From Caballeronia terrestris (GTDB lineage: Bacteria; Pseudomonadota; Gammaproteobacteria; Burkholderiales; Burkholderiaceae), in contig NZ_FCOL02000013.1 of assembly GCF_001544515.1 (NCBI RefSeq), positions 94,635 to 158,634 on the forward strand: a DNA stretch of 64,000 nt, read 5' to 3'. The position numbers and the translations under genes are program-made. Below the pieces are notes generated by a model. The model was not told the origin of the DNA. It ran no database searches and saw nothing but the letters and a program-made list of their open reading frames with translations. This document shows positions 7,496-16,526 of this stretch, piece after piece. Positions within the stretch are counted from its first letter, which is position 1. Each line of letters starts with the position of its first letter.

Positions 7496-9871
7496 ATGAA
7501 TAAAAACAACTACCGGCTGGTGTACAGCCGGCTGAGAGGAATGCTGGTCGCGGTTGCGGAAACCGCTACGGCAAGTGGCAAGGAAGCGGGACAGGCAACG
7601 CTGGGAAACCCAAAATCACAGGGTGTGATTTTGTCTTCTGCGGATCGCGCGCCGTCTTCTTTTCTGCGGCAGATCGTCTTCGCCGCGCTCGTGTTACTCG
7701 GTGCGCTCCCTTCGTGGTCAGTCGCGCAGATCGTCCCTGGTGGGGCACACGCGCCTTCGGTGGATCAAACGCACAACGGCATCCCGCAGGTCAACATCAA
7801 CCGGCCCTCGAACGCTGGCGTGTCGATGAACACCTACGGCCGGTTCGACGTACAGAAGAACGGCGCGATCCTGAACAACTCGCCGGTCTTCGTGCAGACG
7901 CAACAGGCGGGGATGGTCAACGGCAACCGGAATCTCGCTCCGGGCCAGACTGCGCGCATCATCGTCAATCAGGTCAACAGCAGCGCGGCGAGCCAGATCA
8001 ACGGGCATCTTGAAATTGCCGGACAGCGGGCCGAAGTCGTGATCGCGAACGGCTCGGGCATTTCGGTGAACGGTGGCGGCTTCATCAACACGTCGCGCGC
8101 GATCCTCACGACCGGCACGCCGAACTTTGCACCCGACGGTTCGCTCGCCGGCTTCACGGTCACACGAGGCAATATCAGCATTCAGGGCGCGGGGCTGGAT
8201 GCACGCGATACCGATCAGGTCGATCTGCTCGCGCGCGCCGTGCGGGCGAACGCGGCGATCCATGCGCAGAACCTGAATGTGGTGAGCGGTGCAAACAGCG
8301 TCGAGCACGCCACGCTCAACGCGAGGCCGGTTGCGGGTGAAGGCCCCGCACCCGGAGTCTCGATCGACGTGAGCCACCTCGGCGGCATGTACGCGAACCG
8401 TATCGTGCTGGCGGGCACGGAACACGGGGTAGGGGTTTCGACCCAAGGCGTGCTCGCCGCCCAGGCGGGCGACCTCACGCTCACCACGCAGGGCAAGCTC
8501 GTCCTCGCCGGACAGACCAATGCGAGCGGCAACCTTGCTCTCTCAGCACTTGAGGGCATCGACAACAGCGGCACGACCTACGCGCAGCAGAACCTCACCG
8601 CCCGCACGTCGGGCGCGCTTGCGAACAGCAGCGTGCTTGCGGCACAGCAAAGCACGACGGTTAATGCGGCGAGCGTCGTCTCGACCGGCACCCTTGCCTC
8701 GGGGGTGGATAGCAACGGCCACGTCACGCAGGCGGGCGACCTGAACGTGGCCGCATCGGGTGCGCTCAGCGAAACCGGCGAGAACGTGGCGGGCGGCAAT
8801 GCAACCCTCACAGGCAGCAGCGTGAATCTCGCGGGCAGTAAAACAGCGGCCAACGGCCGCGTGGCGCTCACGGCGAACGCGGGCGACCTGAACCTTGCAG
8901 GCGCGACGACGAGCGCCGGGAGCGTGGTCACGGCGAACGCAGCGGGTACGCTCAATAACGATCACGGTTCGATGACGGGCGGCAGCGGCGTGACGCTCGG
9001 TGTGGGGGCCATTTCGAACCAGGCCGGCCAGATATCGGCACAGGGTCCGCTCGTCGTGCAAGCCTCGGGGCAGATCGCCAACCAGGGCGGCACGTTCGTT
9101 TCGCAAGGCGCGATGCAGGTGCGCGGCGGCGCCATCGCGAACAATCAGGGGACGATGCAGAGCGCCGTGGGTCTCGGGATTTCCGGGTCATCGCTCGACA
9201 ATACGGCAGGCCATATCCTTTCGCTGAACGGCGACGGCCTGAGCCTCGGCATCACCGGCACGTTGCTCAACGGCATTAGCGGCGTGATCGGGGGCAATGG
9301 TCGCGCCGAGGTGAGCGCGCATGCCCTCACGAACGCGGGACGGATTGCCGCGCTCACCGATGCCGTGTTGCAGGCGTGGAATCTCGGCAACAGCGGGCAG
9401 ATGACGGCAGGCGGCGTGCTGACGGCCACGGCCACGGGCGCGCTGTCCAATGCCGGGGGAACATTCTCGGGGGGCACCGTGACCGTTTCTGGCGCGTCCA
9501 TCGACAACAGCCGGGGCGACATCAACGGCGACACAGTCTCGGTCACGGCGGCTGGCAACCTGACAAATCGGCGCGGGCGCGAACGCCACGCTCCAGAACG
9601 AATCGATGACCAGCAGCGGCGGGTCGATCGTCGCGCCGAACCTGTCGGTGCGCACGAGCGGCACGCTGGACAACAGCAACGGCCGGATCGAGGCCAACCA
9701 GCTCGCGCTTCGCGCGACAGACCTCATCAACCACAACGGCTCGATCACGCAGTACGGCACGTCGTCGGTGGGCTTCGATGTCAGCGGCACATTCGACAAC
9801 TCGGCGGGCGGCACCTTCCAGTCCAACAGCACGAGCCTGACGATTGCGCCTGGCGCACTGATCAACGATGA
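7496..9871 (+). CDS. cdiA: Two-partner secretion / CDI exoprotein (CdiA/BcpA-like), 5' part, frameshifted
   Basis: This is the N-terminal portion of a giant filamentous-haemagglutinin-like toxin delivered to neighbouring cells. Residues 1-24 match the extended signal peptide region (MNKNNYRLVYSRLRG, then LVAVAETA). A hydrophobic signal core at about 62-78 ends in SVAQ. The TPS haemagglutination-activity domain follows from about residue 79 (YGRFDVQKNG, NGNRNLAPGQTARI, VVIANGSGISVNGGGFINTSR), recognised by the outer-membrane partner. After that come repeated beta-helix units with LTNxGGxI-like patterns. Authentic coding stops near 9569: from there this frame gives Arg-rich nonsense (RRGRERHAPERID) until 9871, while the genuine sequence continues one frame over. 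A 1-base gain or 2-base loss in a GC-rich stretch (9564-9580) explains it. Confidence 0.88.
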   Translation: MNKNNYRLVYSRLRGMLVAVAETATASGKEAGQATLGNPKSQGVILSSADRAPSSFLRQIVFAALVLLGALPSWSVAQIVPGGAHAPSVDQTHNGIPQVNINRPSNAGVSMNTYGRFDVQKNGAILNNSPVFVQTQQAGMVNGNRNLAPGQTARIIVNQVNSSAASQINGHLEIAGQRAEVVIANGSGISVNGGGFINTSRAILTTGTPNFAPDGSLAGFTVTRGNISIQGAGLDARDTDQVDLLARAVRANAAIHAQNLNVVSGANSVEHATLNARPVAGEGPAPGVSIDVSHLGGMYANRIVLAGTEHGVGVSTQGVLAAQAGDLTLTTQGKLVLAGQTNASGNLALSALEGIDNSGTTYAQQNLTARTSGALANSSVLAAQQSTTVNAASVVSTGTLASGVDSNGHVTQAGDLNVAASGALSETGENVAGGNATLTGSSVNLAGSKTAANGRVALTANAGDLNLAGATTSAGSVVTANAAGTLNNDHGSMTGGSGVTLGVGAISNQAGQISAQGPLVVQASGQIANQGGTFVSQGAMQVRGGAIANNQGTMQSAVGLGISGSSLDNTAGHILSLNGDGLSLGITGTLLNGISGVIGGNGRAEVSAHALTNAGRIAALTDAVLQAWNLGNSGQMTAGGVLTATATGALSNAGGTFSGGTVTVSGASIDNSRGDINGDTVSVTAAGNLTNRRGRERHAPERIDDQQRRVDRRAEPVGAHERHAGQQQRPDRGQPARASRDRPHQPQRLDHAVRHVVGGLRCQRHIRQLGGRHLPVQQHEPDDCAWRTDQR

Positions 9872-12800
9872 CGGCAAAATCCTTGCTGCCGGAACGGGCA
9901 AGCTAACGATTGCAGCGGGCAACGGTGCGGGGGCGTTCTCGAACGTCAACGGGCAGATCATCGCTGCCGGCGAGATCGCCGCGCACGCCGGGAACCTGAA
10001 CAACCAGCACGGCGTATTGGCCGCGCGGGGGGATATCGCGGCGGAGATCGCCGGCGACGTGAACAACGAGGACGGGTCCGTGCGCTCGCTCTCGTCCCTG
10101 TCGCTCGCGAGCGGTGGAGCGCTTGACAATACGCGCGGCCAGCTCCAGTCGGGCTCGGGTGCGGCGGGCGACGCGAGCACGCTCGAAGTTCAGGCTTCGT
10201 CGATCGACAACACGAACGGGCTGGTCAGTAACCTCGGCACCGGCGACACGACCGTGCAAAGTGGCAGCCAGACCGTCAACCGGGGCGGCGTGATGACGGG
10301 CAACGGCCGGGTGAGCGTCGATACATCGGCGTTCGTCAATACGCAAAACGGTCAACTCAGCGGCGCGAGCGTCGCGCTGCGGGGCGATAGGGTGGACAAC
10401 AGCGATGGAAAAATCGGCAACCTGACAGACTCGATCGGCGATGTCTCCATCACGGTCGCCGGCGCGATCGCGAACACGAACGGCCAGATTGGCGCGACGC
10501 ATGACCTGTCAGTCACTGCTGCGGCGCTGACGGGCGGAGGCGCGTACAGTGCAGCAAATGATGTTGCGGTAAGCGTTGAGGGTGACTTCGCGTCCACCTC
10601 GGATCGGCAGTTCAACGCGGGTCGTAACCTCACCTTTAGCCTGCCAGGCACGTTCGACAACGGCGCGACCCTGGCGGCAGTGAACCATCTCGGTATCGAC
10701 GCGGGCGATATCGTCAACCGCGGCGTGTTGATGGCGGGCGGCACGCTCACGACGCACTCGAACACGCCCGCGAACACGGGTGCGATAGTGGGCGGCAGCG
10801 TGTCACTCAACGCGAACGGCACGATCACCAATGTCGGGCCGAGCGCGCTCATTGGCGCGTCGGACAGCGACGGCACGCTTGAACTGCTCGCGCAGGACAT
10901 CGAAAACCGTGACGACACGACGACGACCGACACGCAGGCGACGACCGCGATCTACGGTCTCGGCAAGGTCATACTGGCGGGTGAAAAAAATGTGGACGGC
11001 CGCTACACGAACGCGCGACTGATCCGCAACCAGTCGGGGCTGATCGAATCGGCCGGCGACATGGAACTGCACGCCAGCCAAGTGACCAACACCCGCACGA
11101 CGATGAGGACGACCGGGCTGAACCAGCCGGTCGATCCGGCGCTGCTGGAGGCGCTTGGCATCAGCCTGTCGGGCCAGACGGGCCAGGTCGGCGTAGCCGA
11201 TGCGAACAGCATCGGCGGCGTCTATACCGATCCACCGCACGGCGGCCAGTGGAATTCGACCTACCAGTACACGACCTATACGGGCGTCGCGGTGGCGAAC
11301 CTGATTGCCTCGATCAGCCCGCAAGCGCAGATCGTGGCAGGGGGCAAGCTGGATGCGGCCAATGTGGGCCTGTTTCAGAACTACTGGAGCGCGGTCGCGG
11401 CGGTTGGCGACATCGCCGCGCCCGTCGCGCTCGATCAGAACAGCTGGCGAGGCCAGGCAGCGCCACAAGTCCAGATCACGTATTCGGGCCAGTATCACTA
11501 CAACAACTACGACAACACCGAACACAACTGGCAGCTACCGTTCGGCGATGCACCCTTCGTCGGTTCGCGGCCGGGCGGCTACACGCAGGCGGCGCCGGCC
11601 GATATCCGCCACTACGCGCTGCCGGGCTACGAATCGAGCTTTGTCGCGGGCGGCTCGCTGTCGGGCTCGGGCATCAGCCTCGACAACACGGCGGGTAACG
11701 CCGGCATTCCATCGATGGGTCTCGCGCCCGGTCAGGCGCTCTCCGGCGTGAACATCGGCGGCCTGAGCGGCCAAGCGAGTGGCGCGAAGCCGGGGGGCGT
11801 GTCGTCGGTTCAGGGCACCGGGGGCACGATGAGCGGACCGGCGACGGTCGGCGGCAGCTCGGGCATGATCGATCCGGTCATCGCCAGCGCGAGCGCGCAG
11901 GCCGTGCTGCAAAACCTCGAGATTCCTCAAGGGGGCCTGTTCAGTCCGGCCACCGCGCCAGGGGCCACGTATCTGATCGAGATGAATCCGGCTTTTACGA
12001 ACCAGAAGACGTTCATCTCCAGCGACTACTACCTGCAACAGCTTGGCCTGAATTCGCAGACGACCGCCAAGCGCCTCGGCGACGGCTTCTACGAGCAGCA
12101 GCTCGTGCGCAACCAGATCACGTCGCTCACCGGCCGTGCCGTGCTGGGCCCCTACAGCGACCTTCAGTCGATGTACTGGTCGCTGCTGGCAGCGGGCTCA
12201 TCGTTCACGCAGTTGCTGAATCTGCCGCTTGGCATACGCCTCACGCCCGGGCAGGTGGCGGCGCTCACGGGCAACGTCATCATCATGATGACCGAAGTGG
12301 TCGATGGGCATTCCGTGCTGGTGCCGGTCGTCTATCTCGCGAAGGCGAGCCAGCGGAACATGAACGGTCCGCTGATTGCGGCGAGCGACATCAATCTCCA
12401 GAACGTGCAGACCTTTACCAACAGCGGCACGGTGCAGGCAGACAACACGTTGTCGATTCAGGGCGACCAGATTAACAACGCATTCGGCGCACTGCAAAGC
12501 GGCGGCCTCATGTCGCTGACGACGGAGGGCAACATCGACCTCACCTCGGCGAGTGTGAGCGCGGGCAGCCTTGCGTTGATCGCTGGCGGTGATCTGCTGC
12601 TGAATACGGCGGTGAGAACCGTCGACCAGGTGAGCGCGACCGGCGCGGCGCGCGCGACGACCACGCTCGGCCCCATCGCGAACCTGAACGTGGCCGGCGA
12701 CGCCCTCATCGTGACGGGTGGCAACGTCGAGCAGAACGCGGGCAACCTGAGCGTGGGCGGCAATCTCGGCATGGCCGTGGGCGGCAACTATGAACTCGGG

Positions 12801-15800
12801 TCGGTCACGACCGGCGAGCACAAGGTGGTCGAGCGCGCGAACGGCGTGTCGAACACGAACTTCAATCAGACGACCGGCAGTTCGGTGAATGTCGGCGGCG
12901 TGTCGCAGATCGGTGTGGGCGGCGACCTGACGGCCACGGGCGCGAGCCTGAACCTTGCCGGTGGCGGCACGCTTGCTGCGAATGGCAACGTGACGCTTCA
13001 GGCGGCGAAGGCGACCTCGAGCACCGACAGCAACAGTTCAGGCAGCGACAGCCACGGCAGCTACTCGGAGTCGCTGCACCGGTCAGACGATACGCTCAGC
13101 GCGACGACGCTCCATGCAGGCGATTCGCTCGCCGTGATATCGGCCAAGGATATCCACGTCACTGGAAGCGCGATCAGTCTCGACCAGGGCACGGCGATGC
13201 TGGCGGCGGCGGGTAACGTCAACATCGGCGCGGCGAGCGAAACGCATGTCGAGAACACGCAGGAGCAGCACCGCCACAGCAATGTTGCGAGCAGCACGAA
13301 AGTAGCTAGTTCGAGCGACGTTACGACGACGCTCTCGCAGGGAAGCCTCGTCTCCGCCGATGCTGTGACGATCGCCAGCGGCAAGGATATCAAGGTCGTG
13401 GGCAGCACCATCGTTGGCACGAACGACGTGACTCTGGCCGCAGCGGGCAACCTGGATATCACGACTTCGCAGGACACGCAGAGCACGTCGAGCTATTACC
13501 GCAAGCGCGAGTCCGGGATCGGCACGGGCGGAGGAATCGGCGTCTCCGTCGGCAGCAAGGCGCAGACCGACACGGCCGATAGCGCGCAGGTCTCGAACAC
13601 GGGCAGCACGGTCGGGTCGCTGAACGGGAATCTGAACATCACCGCAAGCCAGGACCTGCACGTGACGGGCAGTGATCTGATTGCGGCGCGCAATGTCACT
13701 GGCACGGGGGCGAACGTGACGATCGACTCGGCGCTCGACACGGCGCGTCGCAACGAGACGCACGAGCTCAAGCAGAGCGGCTTTTCGCTCGCGCTCAAGG
13801 CCCCGCTGATCGATGCGGCATCGAACACGGTGGATCAGTCGCACGCGGCGGGCCGCAGTCAGGACGATCGCGCGGCGGCGCTGCACGGCATGGCGGCGGC
13901 GAGCGGCGCGCTCGATGCGGCCGGCACCTTGGAGGCGCTCGCGAACGGCGCGAAACCGGAGGTCAAGGTCGAACTCAGTTATGGCAGCAGTCACAGCAAG
14001 AGCGCTTACGCCGGGGACAGCACGACGAACCGGGCGTCGAACGTGACGGCAGGCGGCACGGCTGCGTTCGTCGCGAGCCAGGGCGATGTGAGCATCGTCG
14101 GTTCGAACGTGAACGCGAACGACGTGATCCTGGCGGCACGCGACCAGGTGAATCTCGTCAACACGACCGATACCGATTCGACGCGCAGTTCGAACAGTTC
14201 CAGCAGTTCGAGTGTCGGTGTCTCGGTTGGGACGCAGGGCGTGGGTGTCTCGGCGTCGATGGCGAAGGCGCATGGAGACGGCAATAGCGATGCGGTGATG
14301 CAGAACAACACGCATGTGACCGCGGCCAACACTGCGACGATCATTTCTGGCGGCGACGCCAACATCATCGGCGCCAACGTTAAGGGTCGTCAGGTGAATG
14401 CCGATGTGGGTGGTAATTTGAACATCGCGAGCGTGCAGGACACGACCACGAGCGCGGCGCATCAGGAGAGCAAGGGCGGCGGGTTCAGCATCAGTCAGGG
14501 CGGCGGATCGGCGAGTTTCAGCACGAGTCACGGCAACGCGAACGGCGATTACCACGGAGTAAGCGAGCAAGCGGGCATCCACGCGGGTGACGGCGGGTTC
14601 AACCTGAACGTGAAGGGCAACACAAGTCTGACCGGTGCGGTCATCGCGAGTACGGCCGATGCGTCGAAGAACAACCTGACGACGGGAACGCTCACGTTCG
14701 GCAATATCCAGAATCAGTCGAGTTACGACGCGCACTCGGGCGGCTTCAGCGCGGGTGCCACGACTGGTGACGGTGGCGCAAACACCAGCACCCATGGCAA
14801 TACGTCAGGGATAAATGCGGGCGGCGGAGCGCCGATGTTGAGCCAGAACGACAGTGGCAGCGACAGCGCGATCACGAAGAGCGGCATCAGCGCGAGCACC
14901 ATCAGTGTGACGGATACAGCGAACCAGACGCAGGACCTCACGAGCCTGAATCGGGACACATCGAACACCAACGGCACGGTGGCGAAACTGCCGGACGTGA
15001 ACAACCTACTCGACCGACAGGCCGACATGATGGCAGCGGCTGGCGCGGCCGGTGAAGCCGTCTCACGGCGCATCGGTGACTATGCCGATGAACAGGCGCG
15101 AGCAACCGGCGATCCGGGATGGCGTGAAGGGGGCGCCTACCGAGCCGAGATGCAGGCCGCGGGCGCGGCGCTCGTGACGGGCCTCGCGGGTGGGAATGCG
15201 CTGGGTGGCGCGGCAGGTGCGGGCATCGCGTCGATCGCGGGAGGCAAGTTGAACGAGTTGAGCGGTACGATTGCTGGCTCGAACCCGACCGGTAACGCTG
15301 GCGTGAACGCGGCGCTCGGCAATATCGTGGCGAACGTTATCGTGACGGGTGCGGGCGCGGTGGTGGCGGGTGATGCAGGCGCGTTCTCGGCATATAACGT
15401 GGACCGATACAATCGACAGTTGCATCCTGAGGAAAAGACGCTCGCCAATCAGATCGCGGACAAGAGCGGCGGCAAGTACACGCAGGCGCAGATCGAAGAT
15501 CAGATGCGGATCATGGGCGTGACCATTAACGGCACGACTGAGAGTGGCGCGCCTGATACGTTGATCGGCAAGACACCGACCGATGCGGGTGCAAACTGGC
15601 AGTACGCGGGTAAGACGGCGGACGGCAAGCCGATCCTTACGCAAACGAACGCGGCGGTTGATTCGGACTTGCAGAACTACATTCGGAATAGCTACGCCTC
15701 GGTTGGCGGAGGTGTGCCGAGCATCGTGACGGGTTATGTGCCGACGCCCACGCAGCCGAAGCTAGGGCAGACAACAGCTACGAGTTCGACGGCTGGCACG

Positions 15801-16178
15801 ATTTGCCCGCGCGGCGATTGCGGGATTGCGGTTTATGGTCCGTCCAAGAATCAAGTGGCCGATGCAGCTTCTTCAATCTCGACGGCAGCGGGACGAACTG
15901 GGGCCGCAATGGGGGCCGCGGCGCAACTTCCTACTCCTTACGCAGGGGCGTTTGCAAGCGCAGCTTACGCGTCTACTGTCGTCGGTTGGGTTGCCGGTGG
16001 CGTGGAACAGCTAACTCGGCCGAATGCGCGACCCTTTATATCGGGCGGATTAGTCGATATTGGCAATTACTTTGCGTCGGATCGTTACCCAATGGCAGGA
16101 CCGGCAATTAACGAGGTGGGGGAAGCGATCAAGGGCTCATCGTGGATGGACCAATTTAACAAGGGAACCAAGAAATGA
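9606..16178 (+). CDS. cdiA: CDI exoprotein (CdiA/BcpA-like), 3' part with C-terminal toxin region
   Basis: This is the continuation of the 7496 gene after the frameshift; the frame is really open from 9564, and ATG 9606 is only the first Met. It encodes about 2190 residues of haemagglutinin repeats (many LNNxxGxI units, Ser/Thr/Asn/Gly-rich). Past residue about 1800 the sequence changes to a pre-toxin region (VTGLAGGNALGGAAGAGIASIAGG), then YNRQLHPEE at 15408-15434, which resembles the conserved junction that precedes variable toxin tips in Burkholderia CDI proteins. The last ~256 residues form the candidate C-terminal toxin. It has a hydrophobic, Ala/Gly-rich segment (about 15895-16015) and no nuclease motif I recognise. 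The tail is AT-richer than the body. Its stop overlaps the next ATG. Confidence 0.88.
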   Translation: MTSSGGSIVAPNLSVRTSGTLDNSNGRIEANQLALRATDLINHNGSITQYGTSSVGFDVSGTFDNSAGGTFQSNSTSLTIAPGALINDDGKILAAGTGKLTIAAGNGAGAFSNVNGQIIAAGEIAAHAGNLNNQHGVLAARGDIAAEIAGDVNNEDGSVRSLSSLSLASGGALDNTRGQLQSGSGAAGDASTLEVQASSIDNTNGLVSNLGTGDTTVQSGSQTVNRGGVMTGNGRVSVDTSAFVNTQNGQLSGASVALRGDRVDNSDGKIGNLTDSIGDVSITVAGAIANTNGQIGATHDLSVTAAALTGGGAYSAANDVAVSVEGDFASTSDRQFNAGRNLTFSLPGTFDNGATLAAVNHLGIDAGDIVNRGVLMAGGTLTTHSNTPANTGAIVGGSVSLNANGTITNVGPSALIGASDSDGTLELLAQDIENRDDTTTTDTQATTAIYGLGKVILAGEKNVDGRYTNARLIRNQSGLIESAGDMELHASQVTNTRTTMRTTGLNQPVDPALLEALGISLSGQTGQVGVADANSIGGVYTDPPHGGQWNSTYQYTTYTGVAVANLIASISPQAQIVAGGKLDAANVGLFQNYWSAVAAVGDIAAPVALDQNSWRGQAAPQVQITYSGQYHYNNYDNTEHNWQLPFGDAPFVGSRPGGYTQAAPADIRHYALPGYESSFVAGGSLSGSGISLDNTAGNAGIPSMGLAPGQALSGVNIGGLSGQASGAKPGGVSSVQGTGGTMSGPATVGGSSGMIDPVIASASAQAVLQNLEIPQGGLFSPATAPGATYLIEMNPAFTNQKTFISSDYYLQQLGLNSQTTAKRLGDGFYEQQLVRNQITSLTGRAVLGPYSDLQSMYWSLLAAGSSFTQLLNLPLGIRLTPGQVAALTGNVIIMMTEVVDGHSVLVPVVYLAKASQRNMNGPLIAASDINLQNVQTFTNSGTVQADNTLSIQGDQINNAFGALQSGGLMSLTTEGNIDLTSASVSAGSLALIAGGDLLLNTAVRTVDQVSATGAARATTTLGPIANLNVAGDALIVTGGNVEQNAGNLSVGGNLGMAVGGNYELGSVTTGEHKVVERANGVSNTNFNQTTGSSVNVGGVSQIGVGGDLTATGASLNLAGGGTLAANGNVTLQAAKATSSTDSNSSGSDSHGSYSESLHRSDDTLSATTLHAGDSLAVISAKDIHVTGSAISLDQGTAMLAAAGNVNIGAASETHVENTQEQHRHSNVASSTKVASSSDVTTTLSQGSLVSADAVTIASGKDIKVVGSTIVGTNDVTLAAAGNLDITTSQDTQSTSSYYRKRESGIGTGGGIGVSVGSKAQTDTADSAQVSNTGSTVGSLNGNLNITASQDLHVTGSDLIAARNVTGTGANVTIDSALDTARRNETHELKQSGFSLALKAPLIDAASNTVDQSHAAGRSQDDRAAALHGMAAASGALDAAGTLEALANGAKPEVKVELSYGSSHSKSAYAGDSTTNRASNVTAGGTAAFVASQGDVSIVGSNVNANDVILAARDQVNLVNTTDTDSTRSSNSSSSSSVGVSVGTQGVGVSASMAKAHGDGNSDAVMQNNTHVTAANTATIISGGDANIIGANVKGRQVNADVGGNLNIASVQDTTTSAAHQESKGGGFSISQGGGSASFSTSHGNANGDYHGVSEQAGIHAGDGGFNLNVKGNTSLTGAVIASTADASKNNLTTGTLTFGNIQNQSSYDAHSGGFSAGATTGDGGANTSTHGNTSGINAGGGAPMLSQNDSGSDSAITKSGISASTISVTDTANQTQDLTSLNRDTSNTNGTVAKLPDVNNLLDRQADMMAAAGAAGEAVSRRIGDYADEQARATGDPGWREGGAYRAEMQAAGAALVTGLAGGNALGGAAGAGIASIAGGKLNELSGTIAGSNPTGNAGVNAALGNIVANVIVTGAGAVVAGDAGAFSAYNVDRYNRQLHPEEKTLANQIADKSGGKYTQAQIEDQMRIMGVTINGTTESGAPDTLIGKTPTDAGANWQYAGKTADGKPILTQTNAAVDSDLQNYIRNSYASVGGGVPSIVTGYVPTPTQPKLGQTTATSSTAGTICPRGDCGIAVYGPSKNQVADAASSISTAAGRTGAAMGAAAQLPTPYAGAFASAAYASTVVGWVAGGVEQLTRPNARPFISGGLVDIGNYFASDRYPMAGPAINEVGEAIKGSSWMDQFNKGTKK

Positions 16179-16435
16179 GGGAATACTTCATTCGCGACGG
16201 CAACTTCACACCGGTTGTAAGGGGCGTTCTATGTGTGGTCGGAATCGCAATTGGGTTTATTGGACTCAAATACGATGACTCTCTCGTTGTTGCCCTAGTA
16301 GGCTTAGTAATAGCCGCGATTGGCGGATTTGCCAGCCGCGCCCACATGCTTAAAATCAAGCCGTTTGACAACAGCTACAAGAAGGCTCGAAAAAGCTACG
16401 AAGTGAAGGACGACGAGCAGGACAAGTCGCGATAA
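16175..16435 (+). CDS. cdiI: Candidate CDI immunity protein, two-helix membrane protein
   Basis: This 86-residue protein starts in an ATGA overlap with the exoprotein stop, which is exactly the position of cdiI in Burkholderia-type cdiA-I-B loci. It has two hydrophobic helices, about residues 14-32 (VVRGVLCVVGIAIGFIGL) and 37-54 (LVVALVGLVIAAIGGFA), and a charged, Lys/Asp/Glu-rich C-terminal tail. Base composition is clearly lower in GC than neighbours, common for exchangeable toxin-immunity modules. I recognise no family. An integral-membrane immunity protein suggests that its toxin acts at the inner membrane, for instance by pore formation. Function is inferred from position and topology only. 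Confidence 0.72.
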   Translation: MREYFIRDGNFTPVVRGVLCVVGIAIGFIGLKYDDSLVVALVGLVIAAIGGFASRAHMLKIKPFDNSYKKARKSYEVKDDEQDKSR

Positions 16436-16456
16436 CAACGAACCATCCGTCAACGG

Positions 16457-16491
16457 CGGGCTTGGTGCAGTTCTGCAGTTTGCCAAGCCCG
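16457..16491 (+). repeat. Intercistronic hairpin between cdiI and cdiB
   Basis: CGGGCTTGG (16457-16465) and CCAAGCCCG (16483-16491) form a perfect 9-bp stem; the 17-base loop contains two TGCAG motifs. No T-run follows, so it is not a standard terminator. It sits between the immunity and transporter genes, 35 bases before the transporter start, and could set their relative expression or transcript stability. Confidence 0.5.
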
Positions 16492-16526
16492 AACTGTAGT
16501 CCTTATCTCCTGATTCAAGCCACACG

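Noticed and set aside
9872..9872. Reading the two exoprotein frames as two separate genes
   Set aside because: The second frame has no signal, no start region and continues the same beta-helix repeats; it is one gene broken by a frameshift.
13083..14795. 570-residue minus-strand frame within the exoprotein repeats
   Set aside because: Shadow of the repeat region with no recognisable motif.
16436..16526. A bcpO-like gene between immunity and transporter genes
   Set aside because: Only 91 bases, occupied by a hairpin; no coding frame.
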